DNA of 64,000 bases from positions 35,576 through 99,575 of the forward strand of contig JAKASK010000006.1 of assembly GCA_021819105.1 (NCBI GenBank), written 5' to 3'. This document shows positions 8,267 to 16,930 of this stretch, piece by piece. The first letter of the stretch is position 1, and every line of letters starts with the position of its first letter. The notes beneath the pieces are model-generated. The model saw only the letters and a list, made by a program, of their open reading frames with translations, made no database searches and was not told the origin of the DNA. The translations under genes and the position numbers were made by a program. Origin of the DNA: an archaeon. GTDB taxonomy: Archaea > Thermoproteota > Nitrososphaeria > Nitrososphaerales > Gagatemarchaeaceae.

Positions 8267-9388
8267 ATGAAAGCCGCTGTTCTTGGGTCAGGGCTCATGG
8301 GGTCGGTCATCGGGTGGGACCTGGCGAAGTCAGACCGGGTGGACGAGGTGGTGGTCGCGGACATCGACGAAGAAAGACTCCGGGCCCTGAAGAAGAGGTC
8401 GCCGGGGAAGAAGCTGTCGGTGGAGAAGCTCGACATCAGGGAGAGGAAGAAGGTCGTCGCATTCCTGAGGAGGTTCGACGTCGCATCCTCTGCACTTCCC
8501 CACGGCGTGGTGCACCTTTCCGACCTTGCCGCCGTGGAGGCGGGCGCCAAGATGGTCAACATAGCGTTCGAGGACGAGCAGATGGAGCTCGACGCTGCGG
8601 CCCGGAAGTCGGGGGCGCTGATTATCCCCGGGTGCGGGGTAGCGCCGGGGCTGGGAGGGATTCTGCTTACCCATGCGCTCGAAGAGCTCGGAGGTGGGGA
8701 CGAAGGGCACATTCTGGTGGGAGGGATACCGGAGCACCCCAGGCCCCCCTTCAACTACAAGCTTGTCTTCTCCATAGTGGGTCTCCTGAGAGAGTACACC
8801 GACGACGCTCGGGTGGTGAGGAACGGGAAGATGATCAGGGTGAGACCGTTCTCGACGGTGGAGACATACGACTTCCCGCCCCCCATCGGGCGTCTTGAGG
8901 GATTCTGTACGGATGGGCTCGCAAGCCTCGTCTATACGATGAAGGGGATGAAGACCCTGGACGAGGTGACGCTCAGGTGGCCGGGGCACGCGGAGAAGAT
9001 GAACCTGTTGATGGAGTCAGGGTTCTTCTCGAAGGAGAAGGTCATGGTGGACCGGACGGAGATCGCGCCCCTGGAGATGTCATGGGCGGTCCTCGGCAGG
9101 AAGCTCACCGAAGGGGACCCCAAGGACATAACGGTGATGAGGGTGGTAGCGAAGGGAAAGAAGGGCCATGCGGTCTACGACATGGTCGACAGGTACGACG
9201 AGCGGCAGCAGGTGACCTCGATGGGGAAGACCACTGGTTACACCGCGTCGATAGTCACTCAGATGCTGGGTGGAGGGAGAATCAAGGGCAAAGGAGTCGT
9301 CCCCCCTGAGTCGGCGGTGGTGGGGAGGTCAGTCGATGCCCTGGTCTCGGAGCTCTCCGACAGGGGCGTCAAGATAGCCAGAAGCTGA
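8267..9388 (+). CDS. Saccharopine dehydrogenase-family (lysine dehydrogenase-like) oxidoreductase
   Basis: Begins MKAAVLGSGLMGSVIGWDLA, a Rossmann dinucleotide-binding fold, followed by VVVADIDEERL ending the second strand. The middle contains SSALPHGVV and IIPGCGVAPGLGGI, characteristic of the saccharopine dehydrogenase/L-lysine dehydrogenase family. ATG 8267 gives 373 aa and places the Rossmann strand at residue 2. Substrate cannot be fixed from sequence: an amino acid such as lysine or saccharopine is likely. The gene stands alone, divergent from the CBS protein. Confidence 0.82.
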   Translation: MKAAVLGSGLMGSVIGWDLAKSDRVDEVVVADIDEERLRALKKRSPGKKLSVEKLDIRERKKVVAFLRRFDVASSALPHGVVHLSDLAAVEAGAKMVNIAFEDEQMELDAAARKSGALIIPGCGVAPGLGGILLTHALEELGGGDEGHILVGGIPEHPRPPFNYKLVFSIVGLLREYTDDARVVRNGKMIRVRPFSTVETYDFPPPIGRLEGFCTDGLASLVYTMKGMKTLDEVTLRWPGHAEKMNLLMESGFFSKEKVMVDRTEIAPLEMSWAVLGRKLTEGDPKDITVMRVVAKGKKGHAVYDMVDRYDERQQVTSMGKTTGYTASIVTQMLGGGRIKGKGVVPPESAVVGRSVDALVSELSDRGVKIARS

Positions 9389-9472
9389 CGGGCCCGCTCC
9401 CGCCTTCGTCCTCGCCTCCGAAGGGGGGCACGCACGGGACGGGCCCGAGTACCTTACATCGCCCAGGTAGGA

Positions 9473-9955
9473 CTACCAGACGATGTCCGAAGGCGGCGCA
9501 GGATACTCCACGGGCTCAGTGGTCGTGTACTGCTGCTGGAAGTAGATCAGAGGCCGCTTGGAGGTCAGGGTCTTCGCCGAGACCACCTCGCCAATCAGGA
9601 TGGAATGGTCGCCCCCCTCGTACGCCCTCCACGCCCTGCACTCGAGCACGGCCCTGACCCCTGAGATCACGGGCGAGCCGGTTGCTCCCTTGGAGAAACT
9701 GACCCCCTCGAACCTGTCCTTCGCCTGGGTCCTTCCAGCGAACCTGTCCGAGAGGGACTTCTGGTCGTCCGCGAGAAAGTTGACAGCGTAGAACTTCGCA
9801 TCCCTGAGCAGGTCGTGGATTGCCGACCCCTTCGCTATTGATACCAGGACAAGTGGAGGGTCCAGGGACACGCTGGTGAAAGAACTCACGGTCAGCCCCT
9901 TCGGCCCACCGGAGTCTGTGGTGACCACGGTGACCCCCTGAGGGAAGACCCGCAT
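9473..9955 (-). CDS. Flavin reductase-like (FMN-binding split-barrel) protein
   Basis: The N-terminal MRVFPQGVTVVTT, then GLTVSSFTSVSLDPPLVLVS, KFYAVNFLADDQKSLSDRFA and HSILIGEVV are the conserved run of NAD(P)H:FMN oxidoreductases of the HpaC/flavin reductase family. It would reduce FMN/FAD for a partner oxygenase; no partner lies nearby. From ATG 9955 it has 160 aa, slightly short at the N-terminus. The conserved frame seems to extend upstream (an LDNEIQNGLKQA segment) to a TAG without ATG, GTG or TTG, so the true start is uncertain. Confidence 0.82.
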   Translation of the reverse strand: MRVFPQGVTVVTTDSGGPKGLTVSSFTSVSLDPPLVLVSIAKGSAIHDLLRDAKFYAVNFLADDQKSLSDRFAGRTQAKDRFEGVSFSKGATGSPVISGVRAVLECRAWRAYEGGDHSILIGEVVSAKTLTSKRPLIYFQQQYTTTEPVEYPAPPSDIVW

Positions 9956-10029
9956 GGCCTGCTTGAGTCCGTTCTGTATCTCGTTGTCCAGGGGCAGCAG
10001 CTCCTATAGTAGGGTGCGCGCCCTGAGTT

Positions 10030-10037
10030 GTTTAAAA
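10030..10037. promoter_or_regulatory. Divergent TATA element between flavin reductase and channel-like genes
   Basis: GTTTAAAAC reads as a TATA box on either strand. It lies about 35 nt before TTG 10069 rightward, with a purine-rich GAGGGAGAGG in between, and about 75 nt from ATG 9955 leftward. The leftward distance supports a start further upstream for the flavin reductase. Confidence 0.45.
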
Positions 10038-10068
10038 CGTTCCCCGGTCAAGACGAGGGAGAGGTCGC

Positions 10069-10449
10069 TTGGGCGCAGAGTCGGTGCCGAAGAGGTCCCC
10101 GGTAAGGAGGGTCACCAGGTCGTTCTGGGAGAGGGCGGTTTACTCTTTCATCCTCATCGCTGCCATAGTGAGCTTGGGTACCGTGACGATGCACGCGATT
10201 GAGGGGTGGAGCTATCTGGATTCGTTCTATTTCACCAGCTTCATAGCCACGGGCCAGGGGCCCCCGGCGAACCTCGTCGTCAACGACGCCGCGGGGAAGA
10301 TTGCCGCCTCGATCCTCGCGTTCGTCTCTGTGGGGACGGTGGTGACGGCGCTGCTCTTCCTCTTCGGGCCGTTCCTCGTAAGGGTCATCAGGGTGGGAGA
10401 GGACAAGGTCGAGGAGATCGAGAGGAAGCTGGAGGAACGAGAAAAGTGA
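10069..10449 (+). CDS. Two-TM ion channel-like membrane protein
   Basis: 126 aa with helices at about residues 22-42 and 82-108, and between them a re-entrant segment (WSYLDSFYFTSFIATGQGPP) spaced like the pore helix and filter of 2TM potassium channels. The canonical TVGYG filter is replaced by TGQGP, so K+ selectivity cannot be assumed. The C-terminus (EDKVEEIERKLEEREK) is charged and probably coiled-coil. TTG 10069 follows a purine-rich tract. It converges with a PadR regulator. Confidence 0.6.
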   Translation: MGAESVPKRSPVRRVTRSFWERAVYSFILIAAIVSLGTVTMHAIEGWSYLDSFYFTSFIATGQGPPANLVVNDAAGKIAASILAFVSVGTVVTALLFLFGPFLVRVIRVGEDKVEEIERKLEEREK

Positions 10450-10456
10450 GAGGGCC

Positions 10457-10903
10457 CTACCCGTTCTGACCTTCGCCTTCGTGTCCAGCTAGCTCCGAGA
10501 TACGCTTCGCGAGGTCCTTGAGCGCGCCTGCCTGCGGCCCGAGCTCTCCCGGTTTTGCCCTAGCCAGGTCTTCCATGAAAGACACCATGTTCTCGATTTC
10601 CGAGACTGCATCGTCGCCGGTCCTTGGACTCCTTCTGATCGACCCGAACGACGCTTCTATCTCGGCGTTAGCCTTCGGCGTGAGCTCGTACCTTCCGTCG
10701 CCGCGCTTTCGGACCGTGCCCTCGGCCTCCATCCGCTCCAGGAGCGGGTAGACCGAGCCTGGCGAGGGTCGCCACCACCCCCGGGTGATTGCCTCGATCC
10801 CGTCCATAATCTCGGCGCCATTTTTCGGAGAAGCTGACAGGAGCGACACGACCATCATGCGAAGGCCGCGCCTGCGGTGCATCGCAAACCTGAAGGGCCA
10901 CAC
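10457..10903 (-). CDS. PadR-family transcriptional regulator
   Basis: 148 aa. The winged helix spans about residues 10-90: MMVVSLLSASPKNGAEIMDG, WWRPSPGSVYPLLERMEAEG and RYELTPKANAEI. The C-terminal 60 residues form a helical dimerisation segment (IENMVSFMEDLARAKP). It lacks the cysteine tail of the copper-operon PadR protein. GTG 10903 lies about 25 nt from AAATATC (10925-10931), which suits a leaderless mRNA. It is divergent from the SHOCT-domain membrane protein, a plausible target; the ligand is unknown. Confidence 0.85.
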   Translation of the reverse strand: MWPFRFAMHRRRGLRMMVVSLLSASPKNGAEIMDGIEAITRGWWRPSPGSVYPLLERMEAEGTVRKRGDGRYELTPKANAEIEASFGSIRRSPRTGDDAVSEIENMVSFMEDLARAKPGELGPQAGALKDLAKRISELAGHEGEGQNG

Positions 10904-11074
10904 GACAGAAGACTCGGATTATCGATATTTACGCCTGTCAGCGCTCGGAAGGGGCGTATCGCTTTTCCGATATTCTTAAATCAGCCCCGGAGGGGTCCGC
11001 AGGCAGGAGGCGAAAAACACACGCAGTCAACCTACGACGACGGCCACTCCCACGCGAGGAACTCGTTCGCCTGG

Positions 11075-11398
11075 GTGATCGTCGCCCTGGCGGCACTTGC
11101 GGTCATAGCGTTCGTGGCGGTCACGTTCATGCACGCCTACCCGTTCATGCCGATGGCTACCTACGGCTATCCGTTCTACGGCTGGTGGTTCTTCCCATTC
11201 GGGTTCATCTTCTTCGTATTCTTCATCTTCTTCGTCTTCAGGCTGGCCTTCTGGGGCTGGGGGGGAGGGTGGAGACACAGATACTACTACCGCTACGGCT
11301 ACGGTGACGCCAAGGAGATACTCCGCCAAAGATACGCGAGGGGAGAGATTACGAAAGACCAGTTCGATCAGATGATGAGAGACCTGGAGCAGCATTAG
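11075..11398 (+). CDS. SHOCT-domain membrane protein (start uncertain)
   Basis: Two hydrophobic segments (IVALAALAVIAFVAVTF and a very Phe-rich second helix around FGFIFFVFFIFFVF) are followed by a Trp/Tyr-rich linker and a C-terminal SHOCT motif, AKEILRQRYARGEITKDQF. The first in-frame GTG is 11075, but this puts the helix at residue 2. A TATA-like box (10971-10980) and an AGGAGG (11005-11010) lie upstream with no ATG, GTG or TTG between; the frame is open there and encodes a hydrophilic QSTYDDGHSHARNSFAW segment. Initiation at a rare codon such as ACG 11021 is possible. Function unknown. Confidence 0.65.
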   Translation: MIVALAALAVIAFVAVTFMHAYPFMPMATYGYPFYGWWFFPFGFIFFVFFIFFVFRLAFWGWGGGWRHRYYYRYGYGDAKEILRQRYARGEITKDQFDQMMRDLEQH

Positions 11399-11471
11399 CT
11401 CCCGGCCTCACCCCTTTGTCCCCGCCGGCTCAACTGATTTATCGACCCCGAGGCGGACACCCCCCGCTGAG

Positions 11472-11957
11472 ATGAGAGACTTCGCCATCAGGAAGGGGAA
11501 GCCTGCGGATTCGCGCCAGTTCATCGGACTACTTCTCGCGCTCGCGAGGTTCGAGCGCCTCAAGCCTCCCTCCCTGGAAGGAAGGAAGAGAATCCTCGAA
11601 GACGTGTTCGCGAAAAAGAAAGTGAACCTCTTCGTCGCAGAGAAGGGCGGGAAGCTGGTCGGATACGCCCTCTACTTCTATTCCTACTCCTCGTTCCTGG
11701 CCAAACCCACCCTCTACCTCGAGGACCTCTTCGTGCTTGGAGAGCAGAGGAAAGGCGGAGTGGGCTCCGCCCTCTTCAGACGCTGCGTGGAAGAAGCAGT
11801 GAAGACCGGATGCGGCCGCATGGAGTGGTCCGTTCTCGCCTGGAACAAGAAGGCATTGGAGTTCTATGAGAAGCTGGGAGCGAGGAGACTTTCCGAATGG
11901 TACGTCTATCGCCTGGACGAGAAAGCCCTCTCCAAGGTACCGAGAGGGACTTCCTAG
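11472..11957 (+). CDS. GNAT acetyltransferase, diamine/spermidine acetyltransferase-like
   Basis: 161 aa. The run FYSYSSFLAKPTLYLEDLFV, then GVGSALFRRCVEEA (acetyl-CoA loop) and RMEWSVLAWNKKALEFYEKL follows the pattern of SSAT-type polyamine acetyltransferases rather than generic GNATs. It would acetylate a polyamine or similar amine using acetyl-CoA. ATG 11472 follows a TATA-like GATTTATC about 32 nt upstream. No polyamine genes are adjacent, so the substrate is an inference from similarity. Confidence 0.82.
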   Translation: MRDFAIRKGKPADSRQFIGLLLALARFERLKPPSLEGRKRILEDVFAKKKVNLFVAEKGGKLVGYALYFYSYSSFLAKPTLYLEDLFVLGEQRKGGVGSALFRRCVEEAVKTGCGRMEWSVLAWNKKALEFYEKLGARRLSEWYVYRLDEKALSKVPRGTS

Positions 11958-12003
11958 AGCATCCGCCAGTCGGGGCTGGACAGGACCGCAGGTCCCCGTC
12001 CAG

Positions 12004-12023
12004 TTTTCACGTTAGTGTGAAAA
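12004..12023. promoter_or_regulatory. Inverted repeat upstream of the ppdK TATA box (candidate operator)
   Basis: TTTTCAC, six bases, GTGAAAA: a perfect 7-bp inverted repeat about 16 bp upstream of the ppdK TATA (AAATATAT, about 12038-12045). It has the form of a dimer-binding operator for an activator or repressor. TTTTCAC recurs in the hairpin before the 2-oxoacid oxidoreductase operon (14752-14758). Confidence 0.45.
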
Positions 12024-12082
12024 TCTGCGCTGTTCACAAATATATCCCCGCAGTTCGGGTATGACTCGGAAGTCGAAAGCCG

Positions 12083-14731
12083 ATGGAGAGCGTCATGCTG
12101 TTCAAAGAGGCCCGGGGCGCGGACAAGTTCCTACTCGGAGGGAAAGGATACGGCCTCGTCGAGATGACCTCTCTGGGGCTGCCGGTTCCCCCTGGTTTCG
12201 TGATTACGACTGAGGTCTGCAAACAGTTCTATGCTGCCGGCGGGAAGATGCCCCCTGGGCTCTTCGAACTGATCCGCGTGAAGACTGCCGAGATAGAGAG
12301 GCAGACTGGGAAGAAGTTCGGTGGAGAAGAAAAGCCTCTCCTCTTCTCCGTGAGGTCGGGCGCCCCCTTCTCGATGCCCGGGATGATGGACACCATACTT
12401 AACCTTGGCTTGAACGACAAGACGACAGAGCGCCTCGCGTCGATCAGCCGCAACGAGAGGTTCGCCTATGATTCTTACAGGAGGCTGATCCAGATGTTCG
12501 GAAAGATCGCCATGGGGGTGGACTCCCGCGCTTTCGAGAAGGTGCTGGAGGAGCGGAGGAATGAGAGCGGCGCGAAGATGGACATCGACCTCTCCCCCGA
12601 GGCGCTCAGGGGGGTGGCAGAGGAGTTCAAACGCATCGTGAAGCGAGAGACAGGGAAGGAGTTCCCTCAGGACCCATATGTGCAGCTGGAGCTGGCCGTG
12701 GAGGCTGTGCTGAACTCCTGGAACAACGACAGGGCCAAGGAGTACCGCAAATACTACAAGATCAGCGAGTCCCTGGGGACTGCGGTCAACATCCAGTCAA
12801 TGGTCTTCGGCAACTTCGGGGAGACCTCAGGGTCGGGGGTGGGCTTCACCAGGAACCCGTCGACCGGAGAGAACAGGCTGTTCGGGGAGTACCTCCCCAA
12901 CTCGCAGGGGGAGGACGTGGTCGCCGGGGTCCGGACCCCCGTGGGCATCGAAAAGATGGAACCCCAGCTGAAGTCGCAGCTCCAGGAGGTCGCGAAGAAC
13001 CTCGAGGCCCACTTCAAAGACATGCAGGACTTCGAGTTCACCGTCGAGGATGGGAAGCTGTACACCCTCCAGACGAGGAACGGCAAGAGGACGGCCCAAG
13101 CCGCCGTCAAGATTGCGGTCGACATGGAAAGGGAGGGACTGATTTCAAAGCAGGAGTCGGTCGCCAGGGTCGAGCCCGAGGCCCTGGAGTCTCTTCTCCA
13201 CAGGAGGCTTGACCCAACCGCCAAGGACAAGCCGCTCGCAAAGGGGCTGGACGCTTCGCCCGGCGCTGCGTCTGGAGAGGTGGTGTTCGACACCGACGAG
13301 GCGGCGAAGGTGGGAGCAGAGAGGAGAATCATACTGGTCAGGCCGGAGACGACGCCTGAGGACATCAAGGGCCTCATCGCCGCCCAGGGGGTCCTGACCG
13401 CGAGGGGAGGGATGACCTCCCACGCCGCCGTGGTTGCCCGGGGAATGGGGAAGCCAGCGGTGGTCGGGTGCAGCGAAATCGAGATCGACATGGGGGCGGA
13501 GTTCTTCACCACGAAGTCGGGGGAGAGGGTCGCCAAAGGCGAGGTTGTAACCATCGACGGCACCACCGGCAGGGTCTACAGAGGGGCAGTGAGGATGGTG
13601 GAGCCGGAGCCCTCCCCCGAGCTCACTGCTCTTCTCAGGTTCGCGGATGGCATCAGGAAGCTGGGCGTCTGGGCGAACGCTGACACACCCGAGGCGGCCC
13701 TGAAGGCGAAGGAGTTCGGAGCCGGGGGGATCGGGCTCTGCAGGACAGAGAGAATGTTCAACGCGCCTAACAGGCTCCCGATTGTGAGGGATATGATAAT
13801 GAGCAGGGACGCCGAGGCGAGGAAGCAGCACCTCTACCGGCTCTTCCCGTTCCAGCTCTCGGACTTCAGGGGGATTTTCGAGGCCATGGGAGGGCATCCG
13901 GTCGTGGTCAGGCTGCTGGACCTTCCGCTTCATGAGTTCCTCCCTCCGCTCGAAGACCTGATCCTTGAGGTACAGTCCCTCGAGACCAAGGGCGCCAGCC
14001 CTGAAGAGGTGCAACGGGTCGAGGGGGTGCTCGGCAGGGTGAGGCAGCTGGCGGAGCACAACCCGATGCTCGGCCATAGAGGCTGCAGGCTGGCGGTGAC
14101 CTACCCGGAGATCTACGAGATGCAGGCCAGGGCCATACTCCAGGCGGCGATGGAGCTCCGGACGGAAGGGAAGGAGTGCGCGAAGGTGAAGATAATGATC
14201 CCGCTGGTCGCGCTCGCAGGCGAGTTCCGTTACCTCAGGGGAGTCGTCGACTCGGCCGCCGAGAGCCTGTTCCGCGAACGAGGGTCGCGGGTGGAATACC
14301 AGGTGGGGACCATGATAGAGACTCCCAGGGCCGCTCTCACGGCGGGGGAGATAGCGAAGGACTCGGACTTCTTCTCCTTCGGGACAAACGATCTGACCCA
14401 GACGACCTTCGGGTTCAGCCGGGATGACGTGGAAGCCAAGTTCATCCCCAAGTACATAGAGGATGGGATTCTGCAGCAGAGCCCGTTCGACTCCATCGAC
14501 GTAACGGGGGTCGGCAGGCTCGTAAGGTTGGCCGTGGGCGAGGGAAGGAAGTCAAAGGGGACCCTCGAGATCGGGATTTGCGGCGAACACGGAGGAGACC
14601 CGAAGAGCATCTCATTCTTCGCAGAGGCGGGGCTCGACTACGTTAGCTGTTCTGCGTTCAGGGTCCCCGTCGCCCGCCTGGCGGCCGCCCACGCGGCCAT
14701 CTCGCAGAAGACTACCGCGGATACCGCCTGA
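12083..14731 (+). CDS. ppdK: Pyruvate, phosphate dikinase
   Basis: Interconverts pyruvate + ATP + Pi with PEP + AMP + PPi in the cytoplasm, linking the pyruvate node to gluconeogenesis or glycolysis. The 882-aa protein has the N-terminal ATP-grasp domain (KFLLGGKGYGLVEMTSLGLP, SGAPFSMPGMMDTILNLG), the swivelling phosphohistidine domain with GGMTSHAAVVARGMGKPAVV (His447 is phosphorylated), and a C-terminal PEP/pyruvate TIM barrel with LGHRGCRLAVTYPEI and GTNDLTQTTFGFSRDD. Length matches bacterial and archaeal PPDKs. ATG 12083 lies about 40 nt from a TATA box with an inverted repeat upstream. The downstream oxidoreductase operon has its own promoter. Confidence 0.96.
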   Translation: MESVMLFKEARGADKFLLGGKGYGLVEMTSLGLPVPPGFVITTEVCKQFYAAGGKMPPGLFELIRVKTAEIERQTGKKFGGEEKPLLFSVRSGAPFSMPGMMDTILNLGLNDKTTERLASISRNERFAYDSYRRLIQMFGKIAMGVDSRAFEKVLEERRNESGAKMDIDLSPEALRGVAEEFKRIVKRETGKEFPQDPYVQLELAVEAVLNSWNNDRAKEYRKYYKISESLGTAVNIQSMVFGNFGETSGSGVGFTRNPSTGENRLFGEYLPNSQGEDVVAGVRTPVGIEKMEPQLKSQLQEVAKNLEAHFKDMQDFEFTVEDGKLYTLQTRNGKRTAQAAVKIAVDMEREGLISKQESVARVEPEALESLLHRRLDPTAKDKPLAKGLDASPGAASGEVVFDTDEAAKVGAERRIILVRPETTPEDIKGLIAAQGVLTARGGMTSHAAVVARGMGKPAVVGCSEIEIDMGAEFFTTKSGERVAKGEVVTIDGTTGRVYRGAVRMVEPEPSPELTALLRFADGIRKLGVWANADTPEAALKAKEFGAGGIGLCRTERMFNAPNRLPIVRDMIMSRDAEARKQHLYRLFPFQLSDFRGIFEAMGGHPVVVRLLDLPLHEFLPPLEDLILEVQSLETKGASPEEVQRVEGVLGRVRQLAEHNPMLGHRGCRLAVTYPEIYEMQARAILQAAMELRTEGKECAKVKIMIPLVALAGEFRYLRGVVDSAAESLFRERGSRVEYQVGTMIETPRAALTAGEIAKDSDFFSFGTNDLTQTTFGFSRDDVEAKFIPKYIEDGILQQSPFDSIDVTGVGRLVRLAVGEGRKSKGTLEIGICGEHGGDPKSISFFAEAGLDYVSCSAFRVPVARLAAAHAAISQKTTADTA

Positions 14732-14747
14732 GCTTACCCTTCCGACG

Positions 14748-14771
14748 ACGATTTTCACCTCTGAGAATCGT
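14748..14771. promoter_or_regulatory. Ten-bp hairpin between ppdK and the oxidoreductase operon
   Basis: ACGATTTTCA and TGAGAATCGT pair over 10 positions (one T-G wobble) around a CCTC loop. It lies 8 nt before the TATA box CTTTAAAC (14779-14786) of the next operon. It could terminate ppdK transcription, but there is no T-run, so an operator is equally plausible. Confidence 0.4.
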
Positions 14772-14819
14772 AGCCCACCTTTAAACTAGTGAAAGTCGGG
14801 TTCCCTAAGTCGTTAGGTT

Positions 14820-15710
14820 ATGATGCTCCGAGTGAGGTTCCATGGAAGAGGGGGTCAGGGAGCCAAGACGGCGAGCAGAATCCTGGGCGACGCGGCATTC
14901 AACGACGGCTTCAACGACCAGGACTTCCCCATCTACGGGGCCGAGAGGAGAGGCGCCCCCGTAGCCGCGTTCACGAGGTTCTCCGACGGCGACATCACCG
15001 AAAGGGGGTTCATCTTCTCGCCCGACATCGTCGGGGTGATGGACGACTCCCTGATCGAAGATCCACTCGCTAATCCTTTCGCCGGGCTCAGGAAGGGGGG
15101 CTGTGCCGTTGTGAACACGACCAAGCCCTCGGGTACGCTGCTCCCGGACAGGAAGGACGCGAAGATAATCACAATCGATCTAACCGGGATGGCGCTGAAG
15201 ATGCTCGGGAAGCCCATCCTGAGCTCCGGCATCGCAGCCGCCGTGGCGAGAGTCGCAGGCGTCAGCGAAGGCTCCTTCCTGAAGGCGGTGGCCGATGAAC
15301 TCCGCGAGGTCGGGCTATCTGAGGAGATGGTGAAGAAGAACGTGGAGTTCGCCATGGCTGTGTACGGGGAGCTGGCGCCGCTCACGCTCCGCACCGAGGA
15401 GCTACCGTCGAAGCTCGAGCTGGTACCTCTGGCGGTGGTTGTGTCCGGAGAGGGGATGGAGGACGTGACGCAGACAGGGAATTCGGCCGTGAGGCACACC
15501 GGGAACTGGAGGACCTACAGGCCGGTCATAGACTACAGAAGGTGCACCGACTGCATGATCTGCTACGCCTACTGCCCGGAGTCCGCCATGTCGGTGGGAG
15601 AGGACGGCAGGGTGCGCATAGACTACGAGAACTGCAAGGGGTGCATGATCTGCCTGACAGAGTGCCCCCTGAAGGCAATCTCGCAGTCGGGAGAAAGGGG
15701 ACTCCAATGA
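14820..15710 (+). CDS. 2-oxoacid:ferredoxin oxidoreductase, fused gamma-delta subunit
   Basis: Residues about 1-185 are the gamma (catalytic accessory) domain starting VRFHGRGGQGAKTASRILG. Residues about 225-290 are a two-[4Fe-4S] ferredoxin (delta) domain: CTDCMICYAYCPESAM and CKGCMICLTECPLKAI. The delta clusters carry electrons from the TPP site to ferredoxin. Fusion of gamma and delta is seen in several archaeal enzymes. ATG 14820 lies about 37 nt after a TATA box. Its stop overlaps the alpha gene as ATGA. Substrate is probably pyruvate, given ppdK next door, though other 2-oxoacids are possible. Confidence 0.93.
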   Translation: MMLRVRFHGRGGQGAKTASRILGDAAFNDGFNDQDFPIYGAERRGAPVAAFTRFSDGDITERGFIFSPDIVGVMDDSLIEDPLANPFAGLRKGGCAVVNTTKPSGTLLPDRKDAKIITIDLTGMALKMLGKPILSSGIAAAVARVAGVSEGSFLKAVADELREVGLSEEMVKKNVEFAMAVYGELAPLTLRTEELPSKLELVPLAVVVSGEGMEDVTQTGNSAVRHTGNWRTYRPVIDYRRCTDCMICYAYCPESAMSVGEDGRVRIDYENCKGCMICLTECPLKAISQSGERGLQ

Positions 15711-16930
15711 AGGGGACCCTGCTGACGGGCAACGCCGCAGCGGCGTCGGCCGCCAGGCTCGCCAGGGTGGACTACGTCCCAGCATATCCCATCACTCCGC
15801 AGACCGAGATAATCGAGACGATCGCAGACTGGGTCAGGGAGGGCACCATGGACGCCAAGTTTGTCCAGCTGGAGTCGGAACACTCTATGATGACGGCGGC
15901 CGGGACGGCGTCCCTCACGGGGGCGCGCGTGTTCACCGCGACCTCGAGCCAGGGGCTCCTTTATGCCATGGAGATGCTCTACAACGTCTCAGGCTGGCGG
16001 GCACCCATGGTGCTGGTCAACGTGTCCAGGGGACTTGCGGCGCCGATCGTGCTGGAGCCCGACCACAACGACGTGCTGGCGGCCAGGGACAGCGGCTTTG
16101 TGCAGCTTCACTCTGAGACCTGCCAGGAGGTCGCCGACCTGGTCCTCCTCGCGTACAGGGTGGCCGAAGACAGGAGGGTGATGCTCCCCGCGCTCGTGAA
16201 TCTGGACGGGTTCTACCTGTCCTTCACGAGGGAGAGGGTGGTCCTCCCCGAGCAGAAGGAGGTCGACAAGTTCCTGCCTGCATACGACCCGCCGCACCCG
16301 GTCAGGGCGACCAAGGCAGTAGCCAAGGGGTCGGCGGTGATGGAGGGGTTCGTCTACAGCTACTTCAGGTACAACATGCACGCAGCGGCGCTCAGGGCCA
16401 AGAAGGCCTTCAGCGAAGCGGCCCGGGACTACAGGGAACTCTTCGGGCGGGACTACGGCCCGGTCGAGGGGTACAGGCTTGACGACGCCGAGTACGTCCT
16501 AGTGATGTCCAACTCCTTCACCACCCTTGGAAGGCAGGCGGTCAACAGGATGAGGGAAAGGGGAGTCCCCGCGGGTCTGTTGAAGCTCAGGATGGTCAGG
16601 CCGTTCCCGTCAGAGGAGTTAGCGGCCCTGCTCAGGGGAAGGAAAGCCGCTGCGGTGTTCGACCAGAACCTCTCGCCTGGATCCGGCGGGATCCTCTTCC
16701 CTGAGGTAGCGGCATCGATGTATCACGTCAAGGGGAGACCCGAGACCCTGCTGCCGGTGGTCGGCGGCCTCGGGGGAAAGCAGTTGACGTCGGATGAGAT
16801 GACCTCGATCTTCGAAGAGATGATCGCCGTTCGGCGCGGAGAGAAGGCCCCTGAACCCATGTTCCTCATGAGGAGCGAGGAGCTGGCCAAGGCGAAGAAG
16901 GCCGTGGCCCTCGCGGAGGGGGAGCCCTGA
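15707..16930 (+). CDS. 2-oxoacid:ferredoxin oxidoreductase, alpha subunit
   Basis: 407 aa, beginning MKGTLLTGNAAAASAARLAR, with the conserved AYPITPQTEIIE and the EHSMMTAAGTASLTGARVFT substrate-domain motif followed by ATSSQGLLYAMEMLYNVSGW. It supplies the CoA-binding and domain I/II parts of the oxidoreductase and pairs with the TPP-binding beta subunit. ATG 15707 overlaps the previous stop by four bases. Pyruvate is the likely substrate but isopyruvate-type motifs cannot separate it from other short 2-oxoacids by eye. Confidence 0.93.
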   Translation: MKGTLLTGNAAAASAARLARVDYVPAYPITPQTEIIETIADWVREGTMDAKFVQLESEHSMMTAAGTASLTGARVFTATSSQGLLYAMEMLYNVSGWRAPMVLVNVSRGLAAPIVLEPDHNDVLAARDSGFVQLHSETCQEVADLVLLAYRVAEDRRVMLPALVNLDGFYLSFTRERVVLPEQKEVDKFLPAYDPPHPVRATKAVAKGSAVMEGFVYSYFRYNMHAAALRAKKAFSEAARDYRELFGRDYGPVEGYRLDDAEYVLVMSNSFTTLGRQAVNRMRERGVPAGLLKLRMVRPFPSEELAALLRGRKAAAVFDQNLSPGSGGILFPEVAASMYHVKGRPETLLPVVGGLGGKQLTSDEMTSIFEEMIAVRRGEKAPEPMFLMRSEELAKAKKAVALAEGEP

